Below are positions 53,653 to 62,532 of a stretch of DNA of 64,000 nucleotides, one piece after another (positions within the stretch are counted from its first letter, which is position 1; the number at the start of each line of letters is the position of its first letter). The notes under the pieces were generated by a model, which did not search any database, was not told the DNA's origin, and saw nothing but the letters and a program-made list of their open reading frames with translations. Both the position numbers and the translations under genes were made by a program. Origin of the DNA: Halomonas sp. SpR1 (GTDB lineage: Bacteria > Pseudomonadota > Gammaproteobacteria > Pseudomonadales > Halomonadaceae); NCBI RefSeq assembly GCF_031010175.1, contig NZ_JAUAMB010000027.1:1-64000 (forward strand). The letters are read 5' to 3'.

Positions 53653-55344
53653 TCAAAACTCCTCCCACTCCAGCTCTGCTACTTTGGCGCTGGGAGATCT
53701 GCCACTTGCAGGCCTAGCCTGCTTTATAGAAGGAACTGCCTTGGGTGCAGAATTAGCGATTGGCAGAGCAACACGATTCTCGCCATCAGCCAATTTGAAG
53801 GTCGCCACAGCCGATTCAAGATGGGCTGCTTGCTCTTCGAGTGAAGCGGCTGCTGTAGCCGCTTCTTGTACCAGGGCTGCGTTCTGCTGCGTCACCTCAT
53901 CCATCTGCGAGACGGCTTGATTGACCTGTTCGATACCATCACTTTGCTCCGAAGAGGCAGCGGAGATTTCATCCATAATATCGGCAACACGCTTCACGGA
54001 AGCCATTATCTCTTCCATTGTTCGGCCAGCCCCTTCCACAAGGTTAGAGCCCTGCTTCACCTGTCCCGCCGATGTTTCAATTAATGTTCTAATCTCCTTA
54101 GACGCATCGGCACTGCGACTTGCCAAATTGCGCACTTCAGTCGCCACGACGGCAAAACCTCGCCCTTGCTCGCCCGCACGGGCAGCCTCAACAGACGCAT
54201 TAAGTGCCAGAATATTGGTTTGAAAGGCAATTGAGTCGATGACACCAATGATGTCGCTAATCTTTTTAGAACTCTCCGCGATGCCATGCATTGTCGCAAC
54301 CACTTGACCGACGGCTTCACCACCGCGCGCTGCCGTTGTAGACGCATCACTCGCTAGGGTGCTGCCCTGGCGCGCATTGTCTGAGTTTTGCTTCACGGTT
54401 GCAGTGAGCTGTTCCATGCTGGCAGCCGTCTCTTGTAGTGAAGCGGCCTGCTGCTCTGTACGCGAGGAAAGATCGGCGTTGCCGCCGGAAATTTCTCTCG
54501 CACCGATATGGATGGAACCGCTGCTATCTCGCACGGATGAGACGGTTTGTGAAAGCCCTGCCTGCATATATCGCATAGCCGCGAACAGTTGGCCAATTTC
54601 GTTTCGCCCCCGCTCTGCGATTTTATGCGATAAGTCACCTTGGGCAATGCGCTCAAAATGATGCACGGCTTCCGCGATGGGACGAATAACAATCCGCATC
54701 ATGCCCATTCGAACGAAGACGACACAAAGGAAAACCAGAAGCAATGCAGCCACTCCTAAATAACCCGATGTTGTCATGATGGAATGGTAATCGGCCATGA
54801 GAGTTTGGCCACGTGTGCTGGCATAGTCGGAGAAGTCTTCATTAGCCTGGATATAGGCTAGATTAAGCTGGTCACCTTCACGCTTGGCCGCGCGAAATGC
54901 ACTTTCATTATTACGCAATAATGCCTCATATTGTGGTTGTAAACCGCGGGCCACAAGTTGAGTAAAAGCCGCTTCTACCGCATCTGCAAAAGGTTTTCCT
55001 TGCTCAGACTTCGGTATCGCTGCAAATGCTTCTAAACGCTGCTGGGCTCTCTGCAGCATTTGGCCTGCTTTTTCGAGATAGGCTTCTGCCAGCGCCTGCT
55101 CCCCTTCATTCAATGCGTCGAGATGATTAAGAAAAAACAGCTGAGTGTCAGCGATATTGACTTGCGCACGGTTAAGCGCACCCAGTTGCTCAACGTTAAT
55201 ACGGTTAAGTTCATCTATCGAACTCGCCCCCAGGGTGCTGGATTTGTAGCCCAATGCCGCGACAAGAAGGATCAGGGCTGTAAACAAGCCTAGAACAGCC
55301 GTTAAGCTTGCCTTTACGGTTAGGTTTTTCAATAGGTTATGCAT
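53653..55344 (-). CDS. Methyl-accepting chemotaxis protein, 4HB sensor
   Basis: 563 residues. First membrane helix about 11-31, periplasmic four-helix-bundle sensor about 32-188, second helix about 190-212, HAMP about 213-265, then the cytoplasmic signalling hairpin with the invariant tip ([36 protein letters not shown]). Methylation helices flank it. The C-terminus ends in EWEEF, matching the xWxxF pentapeptide that tethers CheR/CheB, so this receptor is likely a high-abundance, adaptation-proficient one. Ligand unknown. A long AT-rich region lies upstream; a strong terminator downstream. Confidence 0.93.
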   Translation of the reverse strand: MHNLLKNLTVKASLTAVLGLFTALILLVAALGYKSSTLGASSIDELNRINVEQLGALNRAQVNIADTQLFFLNHLDALNEGEQALAEAYLEKAGQMLQRAQQRLEAFAAIPKSEQGKPFADAVEAAFTQLVARGLQPQYEALLRNNESAFRAAKREGDQLNLAYIQANEDFSDYASTRGQTLMADYHSIMTTSGYLGVAALLLVFLCVVFVRMGMMRIVIRPIAEAVHHFERIAQGDLSHKIAERGRNEIGQLFAAMRYMQAGLSQTVSSVRDSSGSIHIGAREISGGNADLSSRTEQQAASLQETAASMEQLTATVKQNSDNARQGSTLASDASTTAARGGEAVGQVVATMHGIAESSKKISDIIGVIDSIAFQTNILALNASVEAARAGEQGRGFAVVATEVRNLASRSADASKEIRTLIETSAGQVKQGSNLVEGAGRTMEEIMASVKRVADIMDEISAASSEQSDGIEQVNQAVSQMDEVTQQNAALVQEAATAAASLEEQAAHLESAVATFKLADGENRVALPIANSAPKAVPSIKQARPASGRSPSAKVAELEWEEF

Positions 55345-55741
55345 TTTCTACTCTTACTATAGAGGATCAATCGGTACCGAATGAACCCAGCCATGAGGGA
55401 GGTTTTACTCCATAACAAGCAAGCAAAGAACGTGTTATAGGTAAGTGCTATAAATTATCGGCAGCAGTATTCCGATATTTAGGTGTCACAAAAATTAATT
55501 TTAATTTTTAATATATGTTAATTTATTAATATAATTTTCAGTTGGTACCGAGGGTTTCGGTTTTAAACTAATCAATTACTTAACGAGCTAGTGGTGCGCT
55601 AAGCCAGGATAACAAGCAATAGACCATTAAACTAAAGTATTAATATAAATAACAACAAAGACAAATCTTGCAAAGAAAAACCAAAGCAATTACTTTGCCG
55701 AAATTTATCTTCGAAGCTGTCTTTAGTGTGTTGAGTGACCA
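55345..55741. other. AT-rich intergenic region upstream of the chemoreceptor gene
   Basis: 397 bases without a gene, markedly AT-rich around 55480-55560 (long runs of A/T only), in contrast with its neighbours. The octamer GGTACCGA occurs twice (55373-55380 and 55546-55553). The chemoreceptor promoter must lie here; I could not place a convincing flagellar (sigma-28) promoter. Confidence 0.6.
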
Positions 55742-56233
55742 TCAGGCATCCAAGTTTAGCTGCCAATAACCAACGTCGTGCCATTGATCGAACTTAAACC
55801 CTACCTTTTCAAAATGGGCCACTTTTTTCATGCCCATTTTTTCATGCAACGCAACGCTTGCAGGGTTGGGAAGCGTGATACCGCCGATCACCGCATGAAT
55901 GCCGTTCTCTTTGAGCTTGGAAAAAATAGCGTCATACAGTTTTGCTCCCAAGCCCCTGCCTCGCACCTGGTTGGAAAGGTAGACGCTGACCTCGACTGAA
56001 AAGCGATAGGCGCTTCTTTCCTTCCATTTAGTCGCATAGGCGTAGCCCACCACCGCATCATCTTCCACTGCCACCAACCAAGGTAAACCGAGCCCCTGAA
56101 CACTCTCAACCCTGGTCTGGATGACTGAACCAGACACGGGCTTTTCTTCAAATGAAATAGCGGTATTTTCAATGTAGAAATTATAAATGTGCGCTATTGA
56201 GTCCGAATCGCCCTCTACGGCATCTCTGATCAT
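55742..56233 (-). CDS. GNAT acetyltransferase, phosphinothricin/methionine sulfoximine type
   Basis: 163 residues close in layout to the bar/PAT/MddA group: IRDAVEGDSDSIAHIYNFYI at the start, EEKPVSGSVIQTRVE, WLVAVEDDAVVGYAYA, the acetyl-CoA loop VRGRGLGAKLYDAI and LPNPASVALHEKMGM. Such enzymes acetylate phosphinothricin, methionine sulfoximine or methionine sulfone. Whether this one does is unknown. Confidence 0.85.
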   Translation of the reverse strand: MIRDAVEGDSDSIAHIYNFYIENTAISFEEKPVSGSVIQTRVESVQGLGLPWLVAVEDDAVVGYAYATKWKERSAYRFSVEVSVYLSNQVRGRGLGAKLYDAIFSKLKENGIHAVIGGITLPNPASVALHEKMGMKKVAHFEKVGFKFDQWHDVGYWQLNLDA

Positions 56234-56306
56234 GGTTTATTCCGTTTATATTCTGACAGTTTCAGTTTATCGAGCAGCAAAATTCACTCTCCGATTTAGT
56301 GGTCAG

Positions 56307-56894
56307 CTAGAGTGCCTTTGTTGCCAGAAACTCGCCTTTGCCAACGGGTACGGTGCAGGTGGTGAAATTGGTGTCTGCCGATACCTGCGCTATAAAATCA
56401 GCCATTTCCTCGGCGTGGGAAGTGGCGTTATCCACCACAAGCAGTCCGCCCTTGCGAAGCACCCGCTGGATATTCGGCCACCACTGCGCGTAATCAGGGC
56501 GTTCTGAGTCTAAAAAAAGCAGATCGAAACAGGCATCGTCCAGGCTCTCTAGCAGAGTACCCGCCTCCTCACGATGCTGGGTGATGACATCAGCAACGCC
56601 TGCGCGCTCAAAATTTCTCGCGGCCATCTCAAGCTTTAATTCGCAAAGTTCAACCGTGACAACATGCCCGCCAATTCTCTGTGTCGCCTGAGCCAGCCAT
56701 AAGGTGGAGTACCCATTTGAAGTGCCAATTTCCAGCACTCGTTGCGCGTTGGTTGCTTGAACAAGCACGGAGAGAAACTCCCCCGTATCACGGGTGATAT
56801 TCAACATTCGTCGCGGGCGCTCAGAAATGGCAGCATCGTTTTGCTGACCAAAGTGCTCAAGTTCCGTTAGCAGCTTTTGAAAGGTTTCATTCAC
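56307..56894 (-). CDS. SAM-dependent O-methyltransferase (COMT-like family)
   Basis: 195 residues in the class I methyltransferase fold of the methyltransf_3 (caffeoyl-CoA/catechol) family. VLEIGTSNGYSTLWLAQA binds SAM, VTVELCELKLEMAARNFERAG continues the site, and FDLLFLDSERPDYAQWWPNI carries the metal-binding acid. GGLLVVDNATSHAEEM completes the core. Substrate unknown. AGGAGA precedes the start. It is 52 bases downstream of the LysE-type gene on the same strand. Confidence 0.86.
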   Translation of the reverse strand: MNETFQKLLTELEHFGQQNDAAISERPRRMLNITRDTGEFLSVLVQATNAQRVLEIGTSNGYSTLWLAQATQRIGGHVVTVELCELKLEMAARNFERAGVADVITQHREEAGTLLESLDDACFDLLFLDSERPDYAQWWPNIQRVLRKGGLLVVDNATSHAEEMADFIAQVSADTNFTTCTVPVGKGEFLATKAL

Positions 56895-56946
56895 GTTTGT
56901 CTCCTGATAGGAACAGCGTTGCCGTCATCAAGTTACTGGCCTCTGC

Positions 56947-57573
56947 TTAAGCGGGCCGCTTAGCCAGCAGCGCCCAAATACCCGCCGAAGAGAGTAACGT
57001 TCCGCCAACGAGGTTAAAGCGACGCTGGGCACGGCGCGAGGTAAGCATTTTGCGTACCGACGACGCGAATACGGCGTAAAGGGTGGCATTGAGCGTTGCC
57101 AACGCCACGAAGGTGGTCGCTAGAACCCACAGCTGCTGCCCGGCATCAGCATTCGGGTTAACGAATTGCGGTAAGAAGGCGACGAAGAAGATAATGCCCT
57201 TCGGGTTAAGCGCAGTAACGAGATAGGTGTTGGTAAACAGCTTCCAGCGCGAACCTGATACCGCCGGTGTTACTGGCTGCACAGACAATATACCGGCACG
57301 CAGCAGCTTTATGCCCATATAGAGCAGGTATAAACCACCGATCCATTTGATCACGGTGAACCAAAAGGCCGAGGTGGCTAACACCGCCCCCAGACCCAGT
57401 AGTGAAAAGAGCAGCGCCGTTGAATCCCCCAACGCCACCGCAGCGACAAGCGGAATATTAGCGCGCCTGCCTTGAGCGATAGAGTAGCTGACCACAGTCA
57501 AAATCGTTGGCCCCGGGATGGCGAGCAGAGCCACTGAGGCAAGAGCAAAGGCAAACCAGATTTCAATCGACAT
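56947..57573 (-). CDS. LysE/RhtB-family amino-acid exporter
   Basis: 208 residues, about six membrane helices; ALLAIPGPTILTVVSYSIAQGRR matches the family start and LNPKGIIFFVAFLPQFVNP the conserved middle motif. Second member of the family in the window; the two are only broadly similar. Exported substrate unknown. May be co-transcribed with the methyltransferase gene. Confidence 0.88.
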   Translation of the reverse strand: MSIEIWFAFALASVALLAIPGPTILTVVSYSIAQGRRANIPLVAAVALGDSTALLFSLLGLGAVLATSAFWFTVIKWIGGLYLLYMGIKLLRAGILSVQPVTPAVSGSRWKLFTNTYLVTALNPKGIIFFVAFLPQFVNPNADAGQQLWVLATTFVALATLNATLYAVFASSVRKMLTSRRAQRRFNLVGGTLLSSAGIWALLAKRPA

Positions 57574-57718
57574 GGAAAGCTACCTCGCAGGTTGTTAATG
57601 CTAAGTTAGCATAAGCTCAACGAAGGTTGGAATGCTCTGTGAGGCTTTATTGCGTCATTTTAAAACGCTTAGTTGTCTGCCATGTTAACTGACGTTGCCG
57701 CTCCCAGAGAGTGATACT

Positions 57719-57731
57719 ATAGTGACACTAT
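57719..57731. promoter_or_regulatory. Autoregulatory operator of the toxin-antitoxin pair
   Basis: ATAGTGACACTAT, a perfect palindrome around one A, 23 bases before the antitoxin start, with a related half-repeat (GTGATACTAT) overlapping upstream. This is the expected position and form for Phd/YefM-type autorepression. Confidence 0.65.
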
Positions 57732-57754
57732 TGGTCTGACTCAGAGTAAACCCC

Positions 57755-58012
57755 ATGAAAGTTGAGCTTGTTACGAACCTAAAGCGCCAAGCAACAAAAA
57801 TTTTGGCAGACCTCCATTTGTCGAAGGAGCCGGTACTCATCACAGAGCATGGTCAGCCATCTGCTTATCTTATTGATGTGCAGGATTATGAATTCATGCA
57901 GCGCCGACTTGAACTACTTGAAGGGCTCTCACGAGGAGAGCGTGCTGTGCTTGAGGGAAGAATATACAGCCAAAGTGAGGCCAGGGAGAAAATGAGTAAA
58001 TGGCTGAAGTAA
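57755..58012 (+). CDS. Type II antitoxin, Phd/YefM family
   Basis: 85 residues. The N-terminal DNA-binding part reads VELVTNLKRQATKILADLH and EPVLITEHGQPSAYLIDVQDYE, typical of Phd/YefM. The C-terminal part (LSRGERAVLEGRIYSQSEA) should wrap the toxin. It overlaps the toxin gene by 13 bases and is preceded by a palindromic operator. Confidence 0.9.
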   Translation: MKVELVTNLKRQATKILADLHLSKEPVLITEHGQPSAYLIDVQDYEFMQRRLELLEGLSRGERAVLEGRIYSQSEAREKMSKWLK

Positions 58013-58305
58013 TCTGGACTGAGCCAGCCCTTCAGGAGTTGGATGCTCTAGCTGAATACATTGCGCTTGATAAGCCTGCAGCCGCGAGAGTTTTAGTCAA
58101 AAAGATTTTCGATAAAACCGATCGTTTGGAAGATTTTCCCCAATCCGGACGGACTCCCCCAGAGCTCCCTAATTCGGTATACAGGGAAGTAGTAATCCCG
58201 CCGTGTCGCATTTTTTATCGTCAAGACGAGACTCGGATTCTGATCCTCTATGTCATGCGAGAGGAGCGGCAGCTCCGTTCGTACATGCTTGAGAGCAGCG
58301 AATAG
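58000..58305 (+). CDS. Type II toxin, RelE/ParE family
   Basis: 101 residues of the RelE/ParE fold: IWTEPALQELDALAEYIALDKPAAARVLVKK at the start, SGRTPPEL, YREVVIPPCRIFYRQDE and ILYVMREERQLR. ParE-like members target gyrase, RelE-like ones mRNA at the ribosome; the sequence does not decide. Its last 53 bases overlap the convergent NUDIX gene. Confidence 0.9.
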   Translation: MAEVIWTEPALQELDALAEYIALDKPAAARVLVKKIFDKTDRLEDFPQSGRTPPELPNSVYREVVIPPCRIFYRQDETRILILYVMREERQLRSYMLESSE

Positions 58306-58657
58306 AGCGCACATAGCCTCTGGGAAGATTAGTCGGTAAATCATCGATTGGAAACGTCGCAATCTTGCGGTGCTCGTGACTCACTACTGGGTTAAATTCC
58401 CCAATCAAGCGACAACTATAAGTGGCAATAAACACATGTTTATCCGGTATCACCTCAAACAGGTAAGTATCGATTAGGTTGACTGCCTCAACATCGATAC
58501 CAAGCTCTTCTTTGAATTCCCTAGCCAAGCAAGCGGTAGAACTCTCGTCAATCTCAATACGCCCACCGGGCAGTTCCCACTCATTACGATCATTGAGCGC
58601 CAGCACCACCTCATAAGATGGCAAGACCAAAACACCTTTGATTGATACTGGAAACAT
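58253..58657 (-). CDS. NUDIX hydrolase with an altered C-terminus
   Basis: 134 residues with an intact NUDIX box (GGRIEIDESSTACLAREFKEELGI region, Gx5Ex7REx2EExG). Likely hydrolyses a nucleoside diphosphate derivative. The end, CSQACTNGAAAPLA after YVRSIR, is unlike a NUDIX C-terminus and is coded by the overlap with the toxin gene on the other strand, which suggests the original 3' end was replaced when the toxin-antitoxin module arrived. GAGGGAG precedes the start. Confidence 0.8.
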   Translation of the reverse strand: MFPVSIKGVLVLPSYEVVLALNDRNEWELPGGRIEIDESSTACLAREFKEELGIDVEAVNLIDTYLFEVIPDKHVFIATYSCRLIGEFNPVVSHEHRKIATFPIDDLPTNLPRGYVRSIRCSQACTNGAAAPLA

Positions 58658-58800
58658 AGTGCTCCCTCTCAGCAGTTAGATCTGCTTTATCTCGTATTTA
58701 AGTTAATTAAATATGATTATACGTGATGGTTAAACCCGCTCTTCGTGGACACTGTGGGCTTTGGTGGGGCTGTTATCAGCCAATAGAGGCTACCAACACT

Positions 58801-59553
58801 TTACGGGCTAGCTTTTAAAAGCTCAGAAAATGACGGAGGTAGGAGTTCATCGATATAGCTGTCATTGAACTCGACTAACCGCGCCAACGCCTCGGGATCG
58901 GGCAACTTCACGTGCTGGCGATCTCGGAATACCAGTCCCTCCTCACGCAGCATCGAGAAGGTTCGGCTCACGTGTACCGGGCTCATCCCCAGCGCGTCGC
59001 TAATCAACTCTTGAGTAAGCGGCATGAGGAAGCTGTTGTTCTCAACGGCCTTGATCCGTTTGAGCCGCAGATAGATTTCGTAAAGAAAGTGTGCCAACTG
59101 CTCGTGGGCTGAATACTTGCCGAGGTAAATTAGCCGCTCGGAGAGTTGCGCCTGTTGGCGCATCGCTGTGGCCATGATGCCGACGGCCAGGTTCGAACGC
59201 CCGAAGAGTTCAAAAATCTGCTGATATGAGAATGGATAGATCACACCTTCATTAATCATCGCCGCACTTGCCAGCCGACGTGTGAAGCCAAAATCGCGAA
59301 TGCCGATGATATCGCCAGGAAGGTAGAACTTGAGGATCTGCTTCGAACCATTTTTCAAGTTGCGATATGAATGTGCCCAGCCCTCTTTGACCACACAGAA
59401 CAAATCAGCATTCTCGCTCTCCTGCCATAACACCTCGTTAGCTGACATATATCTAGGGCTGAGCTCAAGGCCCAGTAATAGCGCTTTGTCTTCTGGAGAC
59501 AGCGCGCCTTGGGTACTAAGGCCCCGCATCACTACTGTATCGATGAGAGACAC
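58801..59553 (-). CDS. Crp/Fnr-family transcriptional regulator
   Basis: 250 residues: cyclic-nucleotide-binding-like beta barrel (about 20-130; ANEVLWQESENADLFCVVKEG and KFYLPGDIIGIRDFG), dimer helix, and a winged HTH with recognition region LTQELISDALGMSPVHVSRTFS. No N-terminal cysteine cluster, so not an FNR-type oxygen sensor. Effector and targets unknown. The start codon is GTG with AGAGGT upstream. Confidence 0.87.
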   Translation of the reverse strand: MSLIDTVVMRGLSTQGALSPEDKALLLGLELSPRYMSANEVLWQESENADLFCVVKEGWAHSYRNLKNGSKQILKFYLPGDIIGIRDFGFTRRLASAAMINEGVIYPFSYQQIFELFGRSNLAVGIMATAMRQQAQLSERLIYLGKYSAHEQLAHFLYEIYLRLKRIKAVENNSFLMPLTQELISDALGMSPVHVSRTFSMLREEGLVFRDRQHVKLPDPEALARLVEFNDSYIDELLPPSFSELLKASP

Positions 59554-59921
59554 TCTGTTACCTCTTAGGCAAATGATTTATTAACCTTATTCTAAAGCAC
59601 TTGCCTACATTACCAACTTAACATAGGTTATGAATTATGCCTATTATCAAACGGTTGCGTGATTTTTACAGGGAGGATCCGGCTCCCGTATGCCCCCCAT
59701 CAACGTCGTTGACGCAACACTTCAAGCAGCACCATCAGTCAGCCCCCCGCGACTGGCGCAAGACCTTCGGCGACAATGCCTGACTATCCTGATAAGCGCC
59801 CCTGGCAAAAAGTCATTCTGCTATAGAAGTAAGCGGTTTTCCGCGCTATTGATAACACAGGCACAATAAGACCGTCGGAATCGACGTTGCGTATCATTTT
59901 ATCAAAGCAAAGGAGTTGCAA
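59554..59921. other. Region between the Crp/Fnr gene and the PAP2 gene
   Basis: 368 bases holding the Crp/Fnr promoter (minus strand), a possible 48-codon ORF and the PAP2 promoter. No terminator or repeat noted. Confidence 0.5.
59637..59783 (+). CDS. Possible small protein, 48 residues
   Basis: ORF MPIIKRLRDFYREDPAP... with basic residues and several His/Gln, ending RKTFGDNA. AGG lies ten bases upstream. No family recognised; could be spurious. Listed because its composition is not that of a random frame and it fills an otherwise empty gap. Confidence 0.3.
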   Translation: MPIIKRLRDFYREDPAPVCPPSTSLTQHFKQHHQSAPRDWRKTFGDNA

Positions 59922-60689
59922 ATGAAGCACCGAGAAAAATTGGGGCAAGTTGGGCGCAAAAGCTTTTCCCTGCTGGCTCGGCTCGGCCGCTATGAACTAG
60001 CGATGCTGCTATGCGTTGCGGTACTTTCCGGCGGGATTTGGGGGTTCGTCGCGCTGGCCGAAGAAGTCACCGAGGGGGACACCCATAGCATCGATGAGAG
60101 CTTGCTGCTCGCCCTTCGCAACCCGGTAGATCTTAGCGACCCGATCGGGCCGGGCTGGGTTGAGGAAATGGCCCGGGATTTTACGGCACTAGGTGGCGTC
60201 GGCGTGCTAGTACTCATCACCTTGGGCGCCCTGGGCTACCTGTTACTCGCCAGACGCTATCGCGCGGCTCTCTTTGCCTCAATCGCGGTGCCCGGCGGCA
60301 TGCTACTCAGCACCGTGATGAAGCTGGGCTTTGATCGCCCTCGCCCGGATCTCGTGCCCCATGAAGCCATGGTCTACACCGCGAGCTTTCCCAGCGGCCA
60401 CTCAATGATGTCTGCCGTGACCTACCTCACCCTGGCCGCGCTACTCATTCGCGTACAGCCCGCGCTGAGGCTGAAGGCTTACCTTCTGATACTGGCGATA
60501 TTGTTGACCTTGCTAGTGGGCATAAGCCGCGTCTATCTCGGTGTCCACTGGCCGACCGATGTACTTGCCGGCTGGACGGCTGGGGCGAGCTGGGCAGCGC
60601 TGTGCTGGATCGTGATGCGCTGGATGCAACGGCGCGGACAGGTAGAAACGGAAGCTAGCAGCTCGGGCAGGATAAACAGCAGCCGTTAG
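59922..60689 (+). CDS. PAP2-family membrane phosphatase
   Basis: 255 residues with about six helices and the three phosphatase motifs: KLGFDRPRP, FPSGHSMMSAV and SRVYLGVHWPTDVLAGW. Family members dephosphorylate phosphatidate, undecaprenyl diphosphate or PGP at the outer face of the inner membrane. The ATG at 59922 has AAGGAG six bases before; a TTG two codons earlier is too close. Confidence 0.9.
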   Translation: MKHREKLGQVGRKSFSLLARLGRYELAMLLCVAVLSGGIWGFVALAEEVTEGDTHSIDESLLLALRNPVDLSDPIGPGWVEEMARDFTALGGVGVLVLITLGALGYLLLARRYRAALFASIAVPGGMLLSTVMKLGFDRPRPDLVPHEAMVYTASFPSGHSMMSAVTYLTLAALLIRVQPALRLKAYLLILAILLTLLVGISRVYLGVHWPTDVLAGWTAGASWAALCWIVMRWMQRRGQVETEASSSGRINSSR

Positions 60690-60862
60690 AGCGATCAAAC
60701 CGCCCTATCATTTAAATAAAAGAACGCTCAGGAAAACTGGGTGGGGAGGAAGATAAACCGCTCAACCACGCTCTCGTACATCAAGGGCTCGACCTCAAGC
60801 GAACAAGCAGGCATGGTGAGCATTATTATCCACCATCAGCGGATCAACAGGAGGTAACGCCA

Positions 60863-61396
60863 ATGCCGAACTCTCTTACTCAAAACCTATTCAGAATGGG
60901 GCTACTATCGCTCTTGGCGTTGTCCCCCAATGCATTCAGCCAACAACAACCGGGGGCAACCTCTGGTAATGATGTCACTACCGAATCGTTCCAGGACTGG
61001 GAAGTTCGTTGCCAGCGTGGTGCCGAGGGCCCGAGCCCTTGTGCGATGTCGCAATTGATCACTCAACCTGACAGCGACCAGCCCTTGATGCAGGTAATAC
61101 TCGACTACCCACCCCAGATCGATGACCCGGTGATGAGCTTCTTCGTACCGTTGGGGGTACGTCTCGCCCCGGGGTTGCAATTCAGTGTGGATAACGGTGA
61201 GCCAATCCAGTTCCCCTATCAGGTCTGCCAGGAGCAAGGGTGCCGTGCTGACGTGCCCATTGAGTCGTCGCTGTTGCAGCAACTCCGCAGTGGCAATACG
61301 GCAACCCTCAGCATGATTAGTCCACGCGGTGACCGCATGGACCTAGAAATTTCGCTGATCGGCTTTACCGACGCCAGCGCCCGCATCGCTCCCTGA
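60863..61396 (+). CDS. Invasion-associated locus B (IalB) family protein
   Basis: 177 residues with a signal peptide (core MGLLSLLALSPNAFS) and the IalB layout: FQDWEVRCQRG, PCAMSQLI, then MSFFVPLGVRLAPGLQFSVD, FPYQVCQEQGCRADV. Four Cys in the mature part can form disulfides. The function in free-living bacteria is unknown. AGGAGGTAA precedes the start. A strong hairpin follows. Confidence 0.87.
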   Translation: MPNSLTQNLFRMGLLSLLALSPNAFSQQQPGATSGNDVTTESFQDWEVRCQRGAEGPSPCAMSQLITQPDSDQPLMQVILDYPPQIDDPVMSFFVPLGVRLAPGLQFSVDNGEPIQFPYQVCQEQGCRADVPIESSLLQQLRSGNTATLSMISPRGDRMDLEISLIGFTDASARIAP

Positions 61397-61415
61397 TCTC
61401 ACTCCCCCGAACAAG

Positions 61416-61439
61416 ACGCCCCCGGAATTCCGGGGGCGT
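61416..61439. terminator. Palindromic terminator-like hairpin after the IalB gene
   Basis: 24-base perfect inverted repeat, ten paired bases ACGCCCCCGG and loop AATT region, 19 bases past the stop. Few T follow, so termination may be partial; it also lies between two convergent genes. Confidence 0.7.
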
Positions 61440-61472
61440 TGATGTTGCTAGGTTCTCAGTTTACAGAGAGTG

Positions 61473-62267
61473 TCAGTAGCACTCATTAAGAACCGCTTCC
61501 GGGAAGTAGCGGCGCAACATCCGGTTCTGGAAGTCGTCCACGAAACGGCTATTGATAATGATGATGAATCGCTCGAAGGGTGTCTCGCTGTCGAGCTGTT
61601 CGATCCCGTCGACACTGTGGAATAGCCGGTCATCGCGCAGATGAAGGATATCACCCGGACTCAGGGTGATATCAACCAAGGGTTGCGTGCCAGCCTTGTC
61701 GCCGTAGAGGTGGTTTTCACCCCCTGCCACGTTTTCTCGATTGAGGACCAGAATGCTCAAGGCCTTGCAGCCATCGGCATGAATCCCCTGTCCCTGAAGG
61801 GGGTCGATGCTGCCTTCTCCGCGAACCCCGGTGATCTGCATCAGGATGGGTTCGCGCGCACCGATACTCCACAGCTTTGCCCAGGCGCGAACGAAGGCCT
61901 TCACATCAGGGCGCGCCATGAATTCCCGAGTCAGCGGATCATAGTACCGCAGGCGATCCGCCATGCTTTCCGCGTCATTGAAGGCCCCTCCCTGGGCCAT
62001 GGGGCATTGGCCCATATCCTCGACATCTCCCTGATCATTCAGGGCGAGCCATGACATCCGCTTCCATCGCTGGTTCACATAAGGGTCGCGCGGCAGGTCA
62101 GCGGTAAACCCCTGCCAGGCAGTCAGATCGATTCGTTTCCGAATATCGGTTTTCGCCCAATCCTGATGCCTCAGCGCCTCGATCACTCCCGGATGCCAAT
62201 AATCGGCGAGTGAATCGGCAGGCATGAAGGTGAGATCAAAACCGTGCTTGAGGGTATCGAGTTTCAT
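61473..62267 (-). CDS. 2-oxoglutarate/Fe(II) dioxygenase, amino-acid hydroxylase type
   Basis: 264 residues. The iron triad is visible: His163 and Asp165 in GIHADGCKALSIL and His217 in RLFHSVDGI; Arg233 (FERFIIIINSR) should bind 2-oxoglutarate. The layout matches the 2OG-Fe dioxygenase family that includes L-isoleucine and related free amino-acid hydroxylases. The substrate is not readable; in a halophile a hydroxylated amino acid as osmolyte or metabolite is conceivable (inference). AGGAGA precedes the start; a hairpin separates it from the IalB gene. Confidence 0.8.
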   Translation of the reverse strand: MKLDTLKHGFDLTFMPADSLADYWHPGVIEALRHQDWAKTDIRKRIDLTAWQGFTADLPRDPYVNQRWKRMSWLALNDQGDVEDMGQCPMAQGGAFNDAESMADRLRYYDPLTREFMARPDVKAFVRAWAKLWSIGAREPILMQITGVRGEGSIDPLQGQGIHADGCKALSILVLNRENVAGGENHLYGDKAGTQPLVDITLSPGDILHLRDDRLFHSVDGIEQLDSETPFERFIIIINSRFVDDFQNRMLRRYFPEAVLNECY

Positions 62268-62340
62268 GTTGGTATTCTCCTGTTAACTGGGCGGAATTGC
62301 CCTGTGTTGCCGGTGTAAGAACGCGGTCAACAGGAGAGAA

Positions 62341-62448
62341 ATGAAAAGATTTGCAAAGATATGTCAAAAAAATGTACTAAGAAAGAGTAATTTTTTTGAA
62401 AACAGGATCAGACCGCTGATGACGTATATGTCTAGGTTACCTCCTTGA
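62341..62448 (+). CDS. Possible small basic peptide, 35 residues
   Basis: ORF MKRFAKICQKNVLRKSN... with AGGAG four bases before the ATG, in the divergent region between the dioxygenase and the PAS-GGDEF-EAL gene. Strongly basic, no family. The good ribosome site is the only support, and it could be chance. Confidence 0.28.
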   Translation: MKRFAKICQKNVLRKSNFFENRIRPLMTYMSRLPP

Positions 62449-62532
62449 CATAGGTGTAGGATAATCACAATAAAGTGACTATTGTTGCCATTATGATGGC
62501 TCTTGACAGTGTTTTTTCTTTAAGTGGATCCC

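Noticed and set aside
55345..55741. Insertion sequence or mobile-element scar in the AT-rich gap
   Set aside because: No terminal inverted repeats, target duplication or transposase fragment could be found; only an eight-base repeat is present.
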